Shown: one piece after another, positions 47,132-55,430 of the stretch
Layout of the letters: every line of letters begins with the position of its first letter
Position numbering within the stretch: the first letter of the stretch is position 1
DNA from: an uncultured Pelagibacteraceae bacterium
Lineage (GTDB): Bacteria; Pseudomonadota; Alphaproteobacteria; Pelagibacterales; Pelagibacteraceae
Reading direction: 5' to 3'
Length of the DNA stretch: 64,000 nt
NCBI GenBank assembly: GCA_902582235.1
Contig: CACHQX010000004.1
Coordinates: forward strand, 53,054-117,053
Translations under genes and position numbers: made by a program
The notes under the pieces: generated by a model
Seen by the model: only the letters and a program-made list of their open reading frames with translations
Told to the model about the DNA's origin: nothing
Databases searched by the model: none

Positions 47132-47751
47132 AAATTAATTCTCTTTTCGAATTCTTCTTTAATATTATCCCACTTAAGTATCATAGAGTTTAAAACAATT
47201 TTTCTATCTAAAGTTTTTAGTTCTTCAGCAATTGGCGCCCATTCATATAAAGCCAAAGCGCTCTTATTAAATGGTAAAGAGCTAAAATATTTTTTCCAAT
47301 CAATTTCTTCTAATCTTTTGTCAAAAGTGGCTTTGCCTTTTGCAATAATATCATCTGGCATTCCATTCTTAAGTTCATCATGCATGATCTCTTCATAAAT
47401 CATTTTGGATTTTGCTGTGTCTTCGTATTTAAAGAAATAATTCAAGTATGAGAAGCTGTAGAAAGTAAGATCTTGAAGGGCCACATAATAAATATTCCAT
47501 TTTGCTTTATTTATTGAAGATAAAAACACTTCATTATCAAAATGCAAAACGTATCTAGTTCCCATTCTGGTTTTTAAATAACTATAAAGAGTTACCTGTG
47601 TCACCCAAGCTGATTTTTGTTGAATAAATTTTTTTAAGTCGTCCAAATTCCTCAATTTGCTCTTTGGGAGCACTGCTTTAAACATTGCAACGAAATAGAC
47701 TTTAAAATCAGAAAGACTTATATCTTTTAGATTGAATTTGTATTTTAGCAT
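47128..47751 (-). CDS. Conserved hypothetical protein
   Basis: 207 residues, mostly helical, no signal peptide or membrane segment. Notable blocks are [37 protein letters not shown] and the C-terminal [18 protein letters not shown] do not recognise a named family; similar proteins seem to accompany acs and sodium symporter genes in alphaproteobacteria, but that is memory, not a search. It converges on acs with a four-base overlap and faces away from the symporter genes. Confidence 0.7.
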   Translation of the reverse strand: MLKYKFNLKDISLSDFKVYFVAMFKAVLPKSKLRNLDDLKKFIQQKSAWVTQVTLYSYLKTRMGTRYVLHFDNEVFLSSINKAKWNIYYVALQDLTFYSFSYLNYFFKYEDTAKSKMIYEEIMHDELKNGMPDDIIAKGKATFDKRLEEIDWKKYFSSLPFNKSALALYEWAPIAEELKTLDRKIVLNSMILKWDNIKEEFEKRINF

Positions 47752-47873
47752 TATTTTCTACTACAAGTTGTCTAATTGTGTAAAAACACACTCAATTGTA
47801 ACATTTTTAGGGGTTCCAATCTATGTCATTTTGGGTAATGTTTCGTCTTTTAACCTATAGGGAGGGAAAAAAA
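47752..47873 (+). promoter_or_regulatory. Upstream region of the sodium/solute symporter operon
   Basis: TTGTGT and TAACAT separated by 17 bases resemble a sigma-70 promoter, with TAACAT about 60 bases before the start. The Shine-Dalgarno GGAGG lies at 47861-47865. An upstream in-frame ATG at 47823 is rejected because the strong ribosome site precedes 47874. The GTGT-AAAA-ACAC hairpin inside the spacer may be incidental. Confidence 0.4.
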
Positions 47874-48137
47874 ATGTCAAAACAACAACAACACTGGGAA
47901 AAAACTAGAATGTTGCTATTTATAACATTAGCAATCTGGTTTGTTTTCTCTATTGGCATCTTTTTCTTCGGCGCCGAGATGGAAGCGTCATCAATAAGAC
48001 CACTTGGATATCCGTTGTCTTATTACATGACATGTCAAGGTTCTCTTGGAATTTTCGTAATACTAATTTTCTGGTTTGCGAATAGACAAGAAAAAATTGA
48101 CGAAGAGTTCGGCTACACTGAAAGAGAGGATGACTAA
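47874..48137 (+). CDS. Sodium/substrate symporter small subunit (DUF4212)
   Basis: 87 residues from ATG 47874 (MSKQQQHWEKTRMLLFI), chosen for the strong GGAGG eight bases upstream. Two membrane helices around the conserved RPLGYPLSYYMTCQGSLGIFVILIFWFANR, diagnostic for DUF4212. It partners the large symporter, whose start overlaps its stop by one base. Confidence 0.93.
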   Translation: MSKQQQHWEKTRMLLFITLAIWFVFSIGIFFFGAEMEASSIRPLGYPLSYYMTCQGSLGIFVILIFWFANRQEKIDEEFGYTEREDD

Positions 48138-49957
48138 TGTTTAAAGGTAAATTTATAGACAATCTTCCTAAGATTTATGGAACATACACCGGCGGGTTTA
48201 TTGTTTTCATAATCTTAATGGCGATTGCTGAACAAGCTGGAATGTCGGCGAAGTTAATTGGTATTTTCTTTGTTGCGTTCACAGTTTTAATTTATGCGTT
48301 AATTGGTTACCTATCACGTACAATGCAAACAGATGCATATTACGTAGCTGGAAGACAGGTTCCAACAGTATTCAACGGAATGGCTACTGCAGCAGACTGG
48401 ATGTCTGGTGCTTCATTCGTTGCGATGGCTGGAGGAATTTACTTTAAAGGTTACGGCTATATGGCACTGCTTGTTGGTTGGACGGGTGGATACGTACTAG
48501 TTGCTTCGCTATTAGCACCATACTTAAGAAAGTTTGGTTGCTACACAGTTCCAGATTTTATCGGAACTAGATATGGCGGAAACTTAGCTAGACTATCTGC
48601 GGTAATAGTCTTAACAGTTGCATCATTCACATACGTGACTGCACAGATAAACGCGACAGGAACAATTGCATCAGTTGCACTTGATATTCCTTTCGAGATT
48701 GCTGTGTACGTTGGTCTTGCAAGTATATTGATGTGTTCAATGCTTGGTGGAATGAGAGCAGTTACTTGGACGCAAGTTGCTCAGTACATCGTACTGATTA
48801 TAGCATACTTGTTACCAGTTTTCTGGATCAGTAACAAAATGGGTGCGGGAGTATTTCCACACTTTATGTTAGCAGATGAAGTAGCAAGGATCGCTGAGTT
48901 AGAAGCTCAGTTTGGTCTTGGCGAAATTAAAAACTCTGCAGCTGACCTAAAACAGGTGCCAAAAGGCTTAGCAGGTATAACTAAAGCGCACGCAGAAGTT
49001 AACACAACACCTTGGAAATTTATTTCATTAGCGGTTTGTATGATGGCTGGAACAGCTTCATTACCACACGTTATGATGAGATATTTCACAACTCCAAGTG
49101 TGAAAGCTGCAAGAAGATCAGTAGGTTGGTCACTATTCTTTATATTCCTACTATACTCTTCAGCACCAATGTTAGCGACTTTGTCTAAACTATCACTAAT
49201 GGATCCAAATTTAGCTACTGGAATTATTGGTAAATCAATTGCTGAAGTTCAAGCGATTGACTGGTATCAAAACTGGAACCAAGCAAACTTAATGTTTGTA
49301 AGCGACTTTAACGGAAATGGAACACTTGAATTGAACGAGTTTTTCATGGGTGGTAAAGCCGTTGTATTGGCTACTCCAGAGATAGCAGGATTACCATATG
49401 TAATTTCTGGTCTAGTTGCTGCTGGAGGTATGGCTGCTGCCATGTCAACAGCTGACGGATTAGTGTTAGCGATATCAAATGCTCTATCGCATGACGTTTA
49501 CTACAAGATGATTAACCCTAAAGCAGAGACAGCGAAAAGACTTATCGTTGCAAGGGTATTACTTGTATTAATTGGTTTTGCAGGAGCAACAATTGCAGCT
49601 CTTGAGATTCAAGGTATCTTAGGTTCAGTCATCTGGGCTTTTGACTTTGCGATGTCAGGATTGTTCTTCCCACTTGTATTAGGAGTATGGTGGAAGAGAG
49701 CTAATGCTCAAGGAGCAGTCGCTGGAATGTTAGGTGGTTTAATTGCTGGTACAGCATATCTAATTGCTGTAAGAAGTGGTTACCCTGGATTCTGGGGAGT
49801 TACTCAATTAACATTTGGTATTGTTGGATCTTTAGTAAGCTTAGTATTAATGGTGGTAGTCAGCTTGATGACTAAAGCACCTGATGCTGCTACTCAAAGA
49901 ATGGTTGACGAAGTACGAATACCTAGCGGTAAAGCGATACTTGGTAAACAACACTAA
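48137..49957 (+). CDS. Sodium:solute symporter, VC2705 subfamily (acetate/organic-acid type)
   Basis: 606 residues, about 13 membrane helices. Core SSS motifs: YYVAGRQVPTVFNGMATAADWMSGASF, GCYTVPDFIGTRYGG, MMAGTASLPHVMMRYF and AAAMSTADGLVLAISNALSHDVY. Between helices, residues 390-401 read DFNGNGTLELNE, an EF-hand-like calcium loop. Paired with DUF4212 this is the VC2705 type, related to acetate permease ActP; nearness to acs suggests acetate or a similar acid. Codon choice is less A/T-ending than in neighbours, suggesting high expression. Confidence 0.93.
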   Translation: MFKGKFIDNLPKIYGTYTGGFIVFIILMAIAEQAGMSAKLIGIFFVAFTVLIYALIGYLSRTMQTDAYYVAGRQVPTVFNGMATAADWMSGASFVAMAGGIYFKGYGYMALLVGWTGGYVLVASLLAPYLRKFGCYTVPDFIGTRYGGNLARLSAVIVLTVASFTYVTAQINATGTIASVALDIPFEIAVYVGLASILMCSMLGGMRAVTWTQVAQYIVLIIAYLLPVFWISNKMGAGVFPHFMLADEVARIAELEAQFGLGEIKNSAADLKQVPKGLAGITKAHAEVNTTPWKFISLAVCMMAGTASLPHVMMRYFTTPSVKAARRSVGWSLFFIFLLYSSAPMLATLSKLSLMDPNLATGIIGKSIAEVQAIDWYQNWNQANLMFVSDFNGNGTLELNEFFMGGKAVVLATPEIAGLPYVISGLVAAGGMAAAMSTADGLVLAISNALSHDVYYKMINPKAETAKRLIVARVLLVLIGFAGATIAALEIQGILGSVIWAFDFAMSGLFFPLVLGVWWKRANAQGAVAGMLGGLIAGTAYLIAVRSGYPGFWGVTQLTFGIVGSLVSLVLMVVVSLMTKAPDAATQRMVDEVRIPSGKAILGKQH

Positions 49958-49969
49958 ATAATTACTTTC

Positions 49970-50000
49970 GAAGGGGCGAAAATTCGCCCCTTCAATCTTT
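49970..50000 (+). terminator. Strong intrinsic terminator after the symporter
   Basis: GAAGGGGCGAA-AA-TTCGCCCCTTC is a perfect 11-bp hairpin followed by AATCTTTTT. It lies 13 bases after the symporter stop. The stem is symmetric, but the T-run is on the plus strand. Confidence 0.93.
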
Positions 50001-50008
50001 TTAAATTC

Positions 50009-50359
50009 ATGTACGCAAATTTTCATCCAATGGTTTATTTAATCGACTACGTCATGGGCGTAATTATGTGGACACTAATTGGAAGAGTTGCGATGAACAT
50101 ATTTCAAAGAGAGGACTCTAATTTCTTCTTTATGAAGATATTTGTGAAGATGACTGATCCATTTATAAGAATATTTGCATTTATCACTCCGTCCTTCATC
50201 ATAAAGCCTTTGGTGCCACTTTATGTTGCTTGGTTCTTCTATATGTTTAGATTTTACTTAATGCCTTATCTATTAGGCTATTCTGTAATGGGAATGTTGT
50301 CATTTCCATTAGAAAGTGAAATTGCTATTCAGATATACCAAATTTTCGGTAAAAATTGA
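50009..50359 (+). CDS. Small membrane protein, YggT-like
   Basis: 116 residues with two to three membrane helices. The arrangement of a helix, FVKMTDPFIRIFAFITPSF, then LVPLYVAWFFYMFRF resembles a YGGT unit, but identity is weak and I call it YggT-like only. It starts 16 bases after the symporter terminator. Confidence 0.65.
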   Translation: MYANFHPMVYLIDYVMGVIMWTLIGRVAMNIFQREDSNFFFMKIFVKMTDPFIRIFAFITPSFIIKPLVPLYVAWFFYMFRFYLMPYLLGYSVMGMLSFPLESEIAIQIYQIFGKN

Positions 50360-50378
50360 TTCAAAAAAAAAACAAAAA

Positions 50379-50403
50379 TTGATACTAGTATTCTAAGTAT
50401 CAA
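50379..50403. promoter_or_regulatory. 8-bp inverted repeat abutting the rpe start
   Basis: TTGATACT and AGTATCAA are exact reverse complements with a nine-base spacer, and the second arm ends at the A of the rpe ATG. No Shine-Dalgarno sequence is visible before rpe. The repeat could be an operator or an mRNA hairpin that controls initiation. Confidence 0.45.
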
Positions 50404-51062
50404 TGAAAAAAATTCAAATATCTCCATCAATTCTTTCAGCTGATTTCAGTAATTTAGAAAAAGATATAAAGAAACTTGAAACGGCAGGAGCAGACATGAT
50501 TCATGTAGATGTGATGGATGGTCACTTTGTGCCCAATATTACTATTGGTCCACCTGTTATTAAAGCGCTGAGAAGCAAAACTTCACTTCCATTTGACGTT
50601 CATTTAATGATTAGTCCAGTTCATAAATATATAAAGGATTTTGCAAATGCAGGAGCAGATATTATTACAATTCATCCAGAGGCTACTCCTAATTTACAAG
50701 AGTCCATTGATGAAATAAGAAGTTTTAAAAAAAAAGTAGGCATATCTTTAAATCCAGATACTAAAATTGATATTGTTGAAGATTACTTAGATAAAGTAGA
50801 TCTAATACTTATCATGAGTGTTTATCCAGGTTTTGGTGGTCAAAAATTTATATCTGATGTTTTAGAAAAAATTAAAAGCTTAAAAAATTTAAAAGATAAA
50901 AAAAAATTAAATTTTGATATTGAAGTTGATGGTGGAATTAATTTTTCAAATTTCAAATCAGTAATTGATGCTGGGGCAAATGTCTTGGTATCAGGGACTA
51001 CAATTTTTAAAGAGAACAATGGAGATATAAAAAAGAATATAGATTTTCTAAAATCGATTTGA
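50403..51062 (+). CDS. rpe: Ribulose-phosphate 3-epimerase
   Basis: 219 residues, TIM barrel. ISPSILSADFSNLEKDI, HVDVMDGHFVPNITIGPPV and SVYPGFGGQKF are diagnostic, with metal-binding His and Asp in the second block. It interconverts ribulose-5-P and xylulose-5-P in the pentose phosphate pathway. First gene of an rpe-heparinase-purH run. Confidence 0.97.
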   Translation: MKKIQISPSILSADFSNLEKDIKKLETAGADMIHVDVMDGHFVPNITIGPPVIKALRSKTSLPFDVHLMISPVHKYIKDFANAGADIITIHPEATPNLQESIDEIRSFKKKVGISLNPDTKIDIVEDYLDKVDLILIMSVYPGFGGQKFISDVLEKIKSLKNLKDKKKLNFDIEVDGGINFSNFKSVIDAGANVLVSGTTIFKENNGDIKKNIDFLKSI

Positions 51063-51068
51063 TTTATC

Positions 51069-52694
51069 ATGATAGCTAAAGAAAAATTTTTGAATAATTC
51101 TCTTTCTTATCTTTATAAACAAATTAGAAAAGTATATCTCAACTCAAATATTTATAACCGGAAGATATCTAGAGTATTTGACGGAGGGTTGAATTATGTT
51201 CCAAATTTGAGTTTACTAAATTGTATTATTAAATCGAAAGAGAGAAATTTTAGGATTGAAGATTTTAGTCTTGAAGATGTTTGGAACAAAATTGATCTTA
51301 ATGATAAAGATTTTAAAAAGATTCATAGTTTTTATTGGTTGTTTACAATTAACTTAAAATCATCAAAAAAAATTACTCAAAATATAATATCGAACTGGAT
51401 TGGAAATTATGAAAGCTATTCACCTAAAAGTTGGGAAACAGATACCTTGGCAAAAAGAATTATTTCATGGATTGCTAATAGCCAGATTACTTATGAAAAC
51501 GCGACAGAAAATTATAAAATTTTATTTTCTAGAAACATTAAAAAACAGGTAAATCATTTAATTAATGAGATTGATAACTCTTCAACTTTAAACGACAAAA
51601 TGTTGGGGTGTGCTGCGATAATTCTTGCCAGTTTATCTTTTAATGGCCAAACAAAATATCTAGACTTTGGACTAAATTTGTTAAAAAAAATTATTAATTC
51701 ATCTTTTGAATTAGATGGATTTCCAAAATCTAGAAGTCCAAGACAACTACTTTTTTACATGAAATATTTGATATTTATAAGGGAACTACTTAGAGACTCA
51801 CAGAATGAAATTCCTGAACATCTAAATGAAATTATCTATTACTTAGGAAAATGTTATGCATTTTTCTTTAAAGAAAATGAAAAGAAATTTTTATTTAATG
51901 GTAATCAAGAAATAAATAACCGTGATTTTCAAAATTTTCTTAAAATCCATGACTATAAATTTAAAAATAACTTAAATTGTTTGGGTGGTTACGCAATTCT
52001 CTCGCATAAAAAAAATTGTTTGGCTATGGATGTTGGATCATCCCCAGAAAAGAAAAATTCATCAGAATATCAATCTGGGGCATTATCTTTTGAATTTTTT
52101 TATGACAATGAAAAACTCATTACTAATTGCGGTTACTATCAAGATTTTAAGCATAAATTAAATATTATTTCAAAATCAACGGCATCACATTCAACTATTT
52201 CAATTGATGACAGTTCTTCATGTTCTTTTTCAAAAAATCCTAATGGTCAAAATTTTCTCAAAAGTAAACTAAAAATATTCGATAAAAAAATAGAGGACGA
52301 TCAAGATAAATGGCATATCTCAGCAAAACATGATGGTTACCAAAAAAAATATGGCCTAAATATTCAAAGAGATCTTATTTTTTTCAAAAATGAAAACAAA
52401 TTTGTTGGAACTGATAAAATTATATCTAAAAGAGGTTTCCAAAATTTGGAGTATGAAATTCGATTCCATCTTATGCCTGGTACAAATGCGATTAAAACAC
52501 AAGATCAAAAATCTATATTAATACAACTAAAAAAATCTGGTTGGAAATTTACTTGTGATAAAGAAATTTTTGATATTGAAAAAGGTCTTTATTTTGGGAG
52601 AAAAAACTCTTTTTCAGAAAATCTAAATATATTTATAAATGGGTTTATCTCGAATGAAGAGGAAGAGATAAATTGGGTGATTGAAAAAATATGA
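51069..52694 (+). CDS. Heparinase II/III-like protein
   Basis: 541 residues. An N-terminal helical (toroid-like) domain with TDTLAKRIISWIANSQI and GGFPKSRSPRQLLF-type DGFPKSRSPRQLLFYMKY, then a beta-sandwich domain with GALSFEFFYDNEKLITNCGYY and ASHSTISIDDSS. This is the alphaproteobacterial form found next to purH. Whether it cleaves a glycosaminoglycan-like polymer or works in envelope synthesis is not known. No signal peptide is obvious, which argues against secreted degradation. Confidence 0.88.
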   Translation: MIAKEKFLNNSLSYLYKQIRKVYLNSNIYNRKISRVFDGGLNYVPNLSLLNCIIKSKERNFRIEDFSLEDVWNKIDLNDKDFKKIHSFYWLFTINLKSSKKITQNIISNWIGNYESYSPKSWETDTLAKRIISWIANSQITYENATENYKILFSRNIKKQVNHLINEIDNSSTLNDKMLGCAAIILASLSFNGQTKYLDFGLNLLKKIINSSFELDGFPKSRSPRQLLFYMKYLIFIRELLRDSQNEIPEHLNEIIYYLGKCYAFFFKENEKKFLFNGNQEINNRDFQNFLKIHDYKFKNNLNCLGGYAILSHKKNCLAMDVGSSPEKKNSSEYQSGALSFEFFYDNEKLITNCGYYQDFKHKLNIISKSTASHSTISIDDSSSCSFSKNPNGQNFLKSKLKIFDKKIEDDQDKWHISAKHDGYQKKYGLNIQRDLIFFKNENKFVGTDKIISKRGFQNLEYEIRFHLMPGTNAIKTQDQKSILIQLKKSGWKFTCDKEIFDIEKGLYFGRKNSFSENLNIFINGFISNEEEEINWVIEKI

Positions 52695-54238
52695 ATTTAA
52701 AAAAAATTAATCGAGCCCTAATTTCAGTTTCTGACAAATCTGAACTTACAAAAGTTTTAAAAATTCTTAAAAAATTTAAAGTTGAAATATTAAGTTCTGG
52801 AGGTACTTATAAAAAAATTAATAGTCTTGGTTATAAAAGTATTGAAATAAGTGATTTTACTAATTCTCCAGAAATATTAGATGGAAGAGTAAAAACATTA
52901 CATCCAAAGCTTTATGGAGGAATCTTATTCAAAAGGAACAACAAAAAACATCAAAAACAAATTAAAAAAATTGATGTCAAAAAGATAGATTTAGTTATTG
53001 TAAATTTTTATCCTTTTGAAGATACAGTAAAAACAGGAAATGATAAAAAAATAATCGAAAATATCGATATTGGGGGACCAACCTTAGTTCGAGCAGCAGC
53101 AAAAAATTATGAAGATGTAACAGTTATTACAGACACAAATCAATATATTGCACTTCAAAATGAAATGAACAAATATAGAGGATCAACAAGTCTTGATTTT
53201 AGAAAAATATTATCAAGAGACGCTTTTCTTGAAACAGGGTATTACGATACAAAAATTACTGAATATTTGAACAAATCTAATAATTACTCTCCACCACCAA
53301 AAAGAAAATTGATTGGTGGAAATTTAGTTGAAAATTTAAGGTATGGAGAAAATCCTCATCAAGGCGCAAGTGTCTATTCTTTAAATAAAGAAATAAATAT
53401 AAAACAACTAAATGGAAAAAAATTAAGTTACAATAATTATAACGATATTTTTACAGGTATATCCTTATCAAAATCATTTACTAAAGATTATTCGACAGTA
53501 ATTATCAAACATGCAAACCCTTGTGGAGTTGCATTAGATAAAAGAAAAATTAATAGCTATCTAAAAGCATATGAGTGTGACCCCACAAGTGCTTTTGGAG
53601 GTATTATTTCATGTAATTATAAAGTTGATAAAATTGTTGCAAAAGAAATTTCAAGTAAGTTTTATGAAGTAGTTGTTGCTAACGGTTTTGAAAGTGGCGC
53701 TTTAAAAATATTAAAAAGGAAAAAAAATTTAAGATTGATTGACTCTAGTTCATTGAAAGAACTCGATTTTGAACAAAATACATCAATTTTGAATAATTTT
53801 CTTTCGCAGACTTCTGATACTAGGATATTTAAAAAAGGTGACTTTAAAGTTGTCTCTAAAGTTAGACCTTCCAATGAGACTCTGAAAAATCTTTTGTTTA
53901 CATTTAATGTATGTAGATTTGTAAAATCAAATGCAATAGTAATCTCTCAAAATAATTCAACTATTGGAATAGGATCTGGACAACCAAGTAGACTGGATAG
54001 CTGCAAGATCGCTGTTAGTAAAATGAAAAAATTAAGAAAAATTGATAGTAAAGAAAAAGTTGTAGCTGCATCTGACGCTTTTTTTCCTTTTGTAGATGGG
54101 ATTGAAACTTTAGTACAAGCTGGTGTTGAGGCTATAATTCAACCAAGTGGATCTATTAGAGATAAAGAAATTATAAATTTTGCAAATAAAACAAATACTA
54201 TTCTTGTCTTTTCCAAGACAAGACATTTTAAACATTAA
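52691..54238 (+). CDS. purH: Bifunctional AICAR formyltransferase/IMP cyclohydrolase
   Basis: 515 residues. The IMP cyclohydrolase domain is first (ALISVSDKSELTKVL, GGTYKKI, GRVKTLHPKLYGGIL), then the AICAR transformylase with LRYGENPHQGASVY, IIKHANPCGVAL and SDAFFPFVDGIETLVQAG. It carries out the last two steps to IMP. It overlaps the heparinase-like stop by four bases and converges on phhB. Confidence 0.97.
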   Translation: MNLKKINRALISVSDKSELTKVLKILKKFKVEILSSGGTYKKINSLGYKSIEISDFTNSPEILDGRVKTLHPKLYGGILFKRNNKKHQKQIKKIDVKKIDLVIVNFYPFEDTVKTGNDKKIIENIDIGGPTLVRAAAKNYEDVTVITDTNQYIALQNEMNKYRGSTSLDFRKILSRDAFLETGYYDTKITEYLNKSNNYSPPPKRKLIGGNLVENLRYGENPHQGASVYSLNKEINIKQLNGKKLSYNNYNDIFTGISLSKSFTKDYSTVIIKHANPCGVALDKRKINSYLKAYECDPTSAFGGIISCNYKVDKIVAKEISSKFYEVVVANGFESGALKILKRKKNLRLIDSSSLKELDFEQNTSILNNFLSQTSDTRIFKKGDFKVVSKVRPSNETLKNLLFTFNVCRFVKSNAIVISQNNSTIGIGSGQPSRLDSCKIAVSKMKKLRKIDSKEKVVAASDAFFPFVDGIETLVQAGVEAIIQPSGSIRDKEIINFANKTNTILVFSKTRHFKH

Positions 54239-54573
54239 GAAATTTTATCTATTTTAGCTGCAAGAATGAAGTCACTTTCAGCAAGACCGTTTATAGCGTG
54301 AGTAAAAATTTTAATTTTTGCATATCCCCAACCAAACCAAATATCAGGATGATGACCTTCGCTTTCAGCAATGCCTCCAACTTTGTTGACAAATTCCTGG
54401 CTTTCAAGAAAATTTTTAAATTTAAATTCTTTAATTAAATAATAGTTTTTACTTTCGTCAGGTTTAACATCCCAACCGTCAACTTTTTTAAGATATTTAT
54501 GTATCTCATCAATCTTAAAACTTGGAATTCCACCTTCGCACGGAATACATTTTTTTTCTGCTAAATCACTCAT
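54235..54573 (-). CDS. phhB: Pterin-4a-carbinolamine dehydratase
   Basis: 112 residues from ATG 54573; the longer frame reads back through the tRNA and is not real. GGIAESEGHHPDIWFGWGYAKIKIFTHAINGL contains the conserved His-His-Pro motif and following strand, given here as positions about 67-98. It dehydrates the oxidised pterin cofactor after aromatic hydroxylation; no phenylalanine hydroxylase is adjacent, so another role such as in pterin recycling is possible. Confidence 0.92.
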   Translation of the reverse strand: MSDLAEKKCIPCEGGIPSFKIDEIHKYLKKVDGWDVKPDESKNYYLIKEFKFKNFLESQEFVNKVGGIAESEGHHPDIWFGWGYAKIKIFTHAINGLAESDFILAAKIDKIS

Positions 54574-54584
54574 AATACTTAAAA

Positions 54585-54659
54585 TGGAGCGGGCAATGGG
54601 ACTTGAACCCACGACCTTCTCGTTGGCAACGAGACGCTCTACCACTGAGCTATGCCCGC
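54585..54659 (-). tRNA. tRNA-Gly (anticodon GCC)
   Basis: Reads GCGGGCATAGCTCAGTGG at the 5' end. Acceptor GCGGGCA pairs with TGCCCGC, the D-arm is AGCTCAGTGGTAGAGC, the anticodon stem-loop CTCGTTGCCAACGAG shows GCC, and the T-arm has GGGTTCAAGTCCC. CCA is encoded in the DNA. 75 bases long. phhB begins 12 bases after it. Confidence 0.97.
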
Positions 54660-54720
54660 CTATTTAATTAAATTGAAGTTAAAGGCTTTTTAAAAATTAA
54701 GCAAGCGACAAATTGATTGG
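54660..54720 (-). promoter_or_regulatory. Candidate promoter for tRNA-Gly
   Basis: On the minus strand TTGCTT and TAACTT are separated by 17 bases, about 17 bases before the mature tRNA. The 126-base gap to the Lon-domain gene holds no other recognisable feature. Confidence 0.35.
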
Positions 54721-54785
54721 TCTAAATTAAGAATTCTTTAGGCTTTGGTATAGATATTATTTAAACTCTTTGCTACAATTTATTT

Positions 54786-55430
54786 ATGAATAACGAAACA
54801 AAATTACCGAAAAAAATACCAGTTTTTCCTTTATCAAATTTTATATTTTTTCCAAATACAAGCGCTCCTCTAAATATTTTTGAACCAAGATATATTCAAA
54901 TGATAGACGACAGTATGAAGAGTGACAGGATCATTGGAATGATACAGCCAAAAAAATCTGGGGATACAAAAAAACCTGATCTATTTAAAATTGGATGTAT
55001 GGGAAAAATTACAAGTTTTAATGAGACTGATGATGGTAGGTATATAGTTATCTTAAATGGTTTAATAAGATTTAAAATAATCAATGAAATTGAAAGTGAT
55101 AAATCATATAGAATGTGCGAAGTTGATCATAAAGATTTTGAACAAGACCTTAGTGAGAAAAAGGAACCTATTAAATTTTCAGACTTAAGACTTATCTTTG
55201 ATAATTTAAGATCATTATTTGAAAAGCAGGGTTATTTGATTAATTGGAAAGAATTCGAAAAACAAGACTTAAGTCAAACAATTAATACTTTAGCGATGGC
55301 TTCACCGTTTACGCTTGAAGAAAAACAAATGCTTCTAGAAACAAAGAATCTTAATTATAGAAAAGAAAAATTAGAACAAATAATTAATACATATCTTAAA
55401 GATAACTTTAGTAATAAAACTATTCAGTAA
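54786..55430 (+). CDS. Lon N-terminal (substrate-binding) domain protein
   Basis: 214 residues. IPVFPLSNFIFFPNTSAPLNIFEPRY and IGCMGKI are the Lon N-domain signature; no ATPase or protease domain follows. Such stand-alone PUA-like proteins are widespread in alphaproteobacteria next to quinone or thioredoxin genes; the role is unknown. It converges on the UbiH-like gene with no spacing. Confidence 0.9.
   Translation: MNNETKLPKKIPVFPLSNFIFFPNTSAPLNIFEPRYIQMIDDSMKSDRIIGMIQPKKSGDTKKPDLFKIGCMGKITSFNETDDGRYIVILNGLIRFKIINEIESDKSYRMCEVDHKDFEQDLSEKKEPIKFSDLRLIFDNLRSLFEKQGYLINWKEFEKQDLSQTINTLAMASPFTLEEKQMLLETKNLNYRKEKLEQIINTYLKDNFSNKTIQ

Noticed and set aside
47823-47873. Longer start for the DUF4212 protein
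   Set aside because: The extra 17 residues do not match the family, and a strong GGAGG lies before the ATG at 47874.
54574-54645. Upstream extension of phhB (MVERLVANEK...)
   Set aside because: It is a translation of the tRNA-Gly gene.
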